A stretch of 23,087 nucleotides of DNA, from positions 1 to 23,087 of the forward strand of contig CAVCEE010000026.1 in the NCBI GenBank assembly GCA_963601185.1. The letters are read 5' to 3'. This document shows positions 22,343 through 23,087 of this stretch, piece by piece. The notes beneath the pieces were generated by a model. It made no database searches and had not been told where the DNA came from. It saw only the letters and a list, made by a program, of their open reading frames with translations. Every line of letters begins with the position of its first letter. The stretch's first letter is position 1. Made by a program: the position numbers and the translations under genes. Origin of the DNA: Limisoma sp963601185. GTDB lineage: Bacteria > Bacteroidota > Bacteroidia > Bacteroidales > Muribaculaceae.

Positions 22343-22838
22343 TTATATTCATGAATTCAAGGAAAAGACTGTCATAATCAAGCAGTGTATGCCTTTTGGC
22401 CGCGCCTTTCTTTGTCGTAGAGTGCCCCTATCCGTAAATGTGATGGCTGACTCTGACGAGTCAAAGCTTTATGGGTATCCTGAAGTGGAATTTGCCGAGC
22501 GTCCATTGCTTCTGCTGTCTGAAATATCCGTACTGCTCAAAGAAAATGTCGCTGAGTAACTTGCTGTCACGGCGCTCATTCTGATAGGTCACGGTTGATT
22601 TGTACGGAACACGACTTATGCCGAGGTGGTTCAGATTCTCATTAGCCGAGTTTAGTCCATTAGAGATGTCGCGGACTGAATCGCAGCCAGAAAATTGGCA
22701 GAACGCCATACTTGCAAATAGACGCCAAGTGTTGTAACCCCTGCAATGGTTGTCTGTATTTGCCTCGCGGATAATTTTGCGGATGTTTTCTTTCGGAAAC
22801 TTGCCGAATGTTTGAGCGAGAAGGTTTATATTTGCCAC
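22341..22838 (-). pseudogene. IS4-family transposase remnant (5' half, frameshifted)
   Basis: The minus strand encodes an IS4-type transposase N-terminus with a GTG start at 22838. MANINLLAQTFGKFPKENIRKIIREANTD resembles the DUF4372 domain, followed by SMAFCQFSGCDSVRDISNGL and HLGISRVPYKSTVTYQNERRD. The frame ends at a TGA (22463-22461) after FRIPIKL. Homology then continues in the next frame as DSSESAITFTDRG (first catalytic Asp region), and in the third frame as HSTTKKGAAKRHTLLDYDSLFLEFMNIT (22424-22341). At least two frameshifts and loss of the 3' half make it inactive. The element ends were not resolved. Confidence 0.82.
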
Positions 22839-22999
22839 AGAACGTAAAAGGAGTTAGCCCTATTCGCTAAAGTTGGAATTTCGGCCTTAGCTTTACTTCC
22901 TTTTTTTAGTTTTTCAGGGATTCGTTTAATACAACATTGATTGAGAAATTGTTTTTGGATTTCAAAGGGATAATAAATAATTTGTAACTGCAAGCAATA
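22839..22999. other. A/T-rich stretch between the IS remnant and the partial gene
   Basis: This should include the 5' untranslated end of the IS element (the region around 22850-22890), but I could not fix a terminal inverted repeat without the other end. No convincing gene is seen on either strand. TTTTG near 22955 and ATAATTTG ending at 22984 vaguely resemble a promoter for the gene at 23000, with two mismatches in the -7 box. Confidence 0.35.
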
Positions 23000-23087
23000 A
23001 TGGCTCAATATAAGACATCAGATATAACGAACATCTTTTGGGCAATGAACGATGGATTCAAGGCCGGACGTGACCCAATGGGAATTC
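23000..23087 (+). CDS. Unrecognised protein, N-terminal 29 codons only
   Basis: An ATG at 23000 opens a frame that runs to the window edge. It reads MAQYKTSDITNIFWAMNDGF and then KAGRDPMGI. The peptide looks like a real cytoplasmic protein start, with no signal peptide. It lies just beyond an IS remnant in A/T-richer sequence, so it is probably an accessory gene. I do not recognise the family from this short stretch and name no function. Confidence 0.55.
   Translation, partial: MAQYKTSDITNIFWAMNDGFKAGRDPMGI

Noticed and set aside
22826..23008. A 60-codon minus-strand frame upstream of the IS remnant
   Set aside because: It has no family resemblance, covers the probable IS end and overlaps the opposite-strand gene start at 23000.
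1..23087. CRISPR array, rRNA or riboswitch
   Set aside because: No regularly spaced 25-40-base repeats, rRNA-like sequence or recognisable riboswitch core was found on either strand by eye.

Overview
This is a chromosomal window from a member of the Bacteroidota, order Bacteroidales. The evidence is the set of promoter elements of the form TTTG-N19-21-TAnnTTTG (the Bacteroidota -33/-7 type), an alpha-amylase carrying a type IX secretion C-terminal tail, DUF4369 and DUF5683 proteins, a Bacteroidota-type topoisomerase IV subunit B, and a parA-parB-DUF5683-MltD/LysM gene order. The fairly GC-rich codon use suggests a Muribaculaceae-like gut lineage, but that is inference.

Layout, left to right. 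A tRNA-Asn (minus strand, 3' acceptor strand cut by the window edge) is followed by an exported S41 C-terminal processing peptidase and a convergent MATE exporter. Next come a secreted GH13 alpha-amylase with its own promoter and terminator, and a solitary tyrosine recombinase whose 3' end carries a G8 tract. A likely operon follows: a thioredoxin-fold lipoprotein lacking the CxxC, topoisomerase IV subunit B (parE), coaD and, beyond an inserted toxin-antitoxin cassette, a second S41 peptidase. An intergenic region rich in inverted and direct repeats leads into parA, parB, a DUF5683 membrane protein and an MltD-type lytic transglycosylase with five LysM repeats. After a strong terminator comes a second run: a CBS-domain sugar-phosphate nucleotidyltransferase, surE, a membrane-anchored DNA/RNA endonuclease and mnmE, the last two overlapping. 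The last kilobase is accessory DNA: a frameshifted IS4-type transposase remnant fused to an unrelated gene fragment, then the first 29 codons of an unrecognised gene that runs off the window.

The core genes serve chromosome segregation and decatenation (ParA, ParB, ParE), envelope proteolysis and peptidoglycan remodelling (two CtpA-type peptidases, MltD), coenzyme A synthesis (CoaD), nucleotide salvage (SurE) and tRNA wobble modification (MnmE). The most interesting structures lie between or across genes. They are a 19-bp-arm inverted repeat upstream of parA whose outer ends are the two halves of a parS palindrome; a higBA-type cassette bounded by 8-bp direct repeats with a perfect operator over its -33 box; and the poly-G tract that sits both in the recombinase reading frame and in a promoter spacer. 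I see no CRISPR array, rRNA, riboswitch or clear new multi-gene system.
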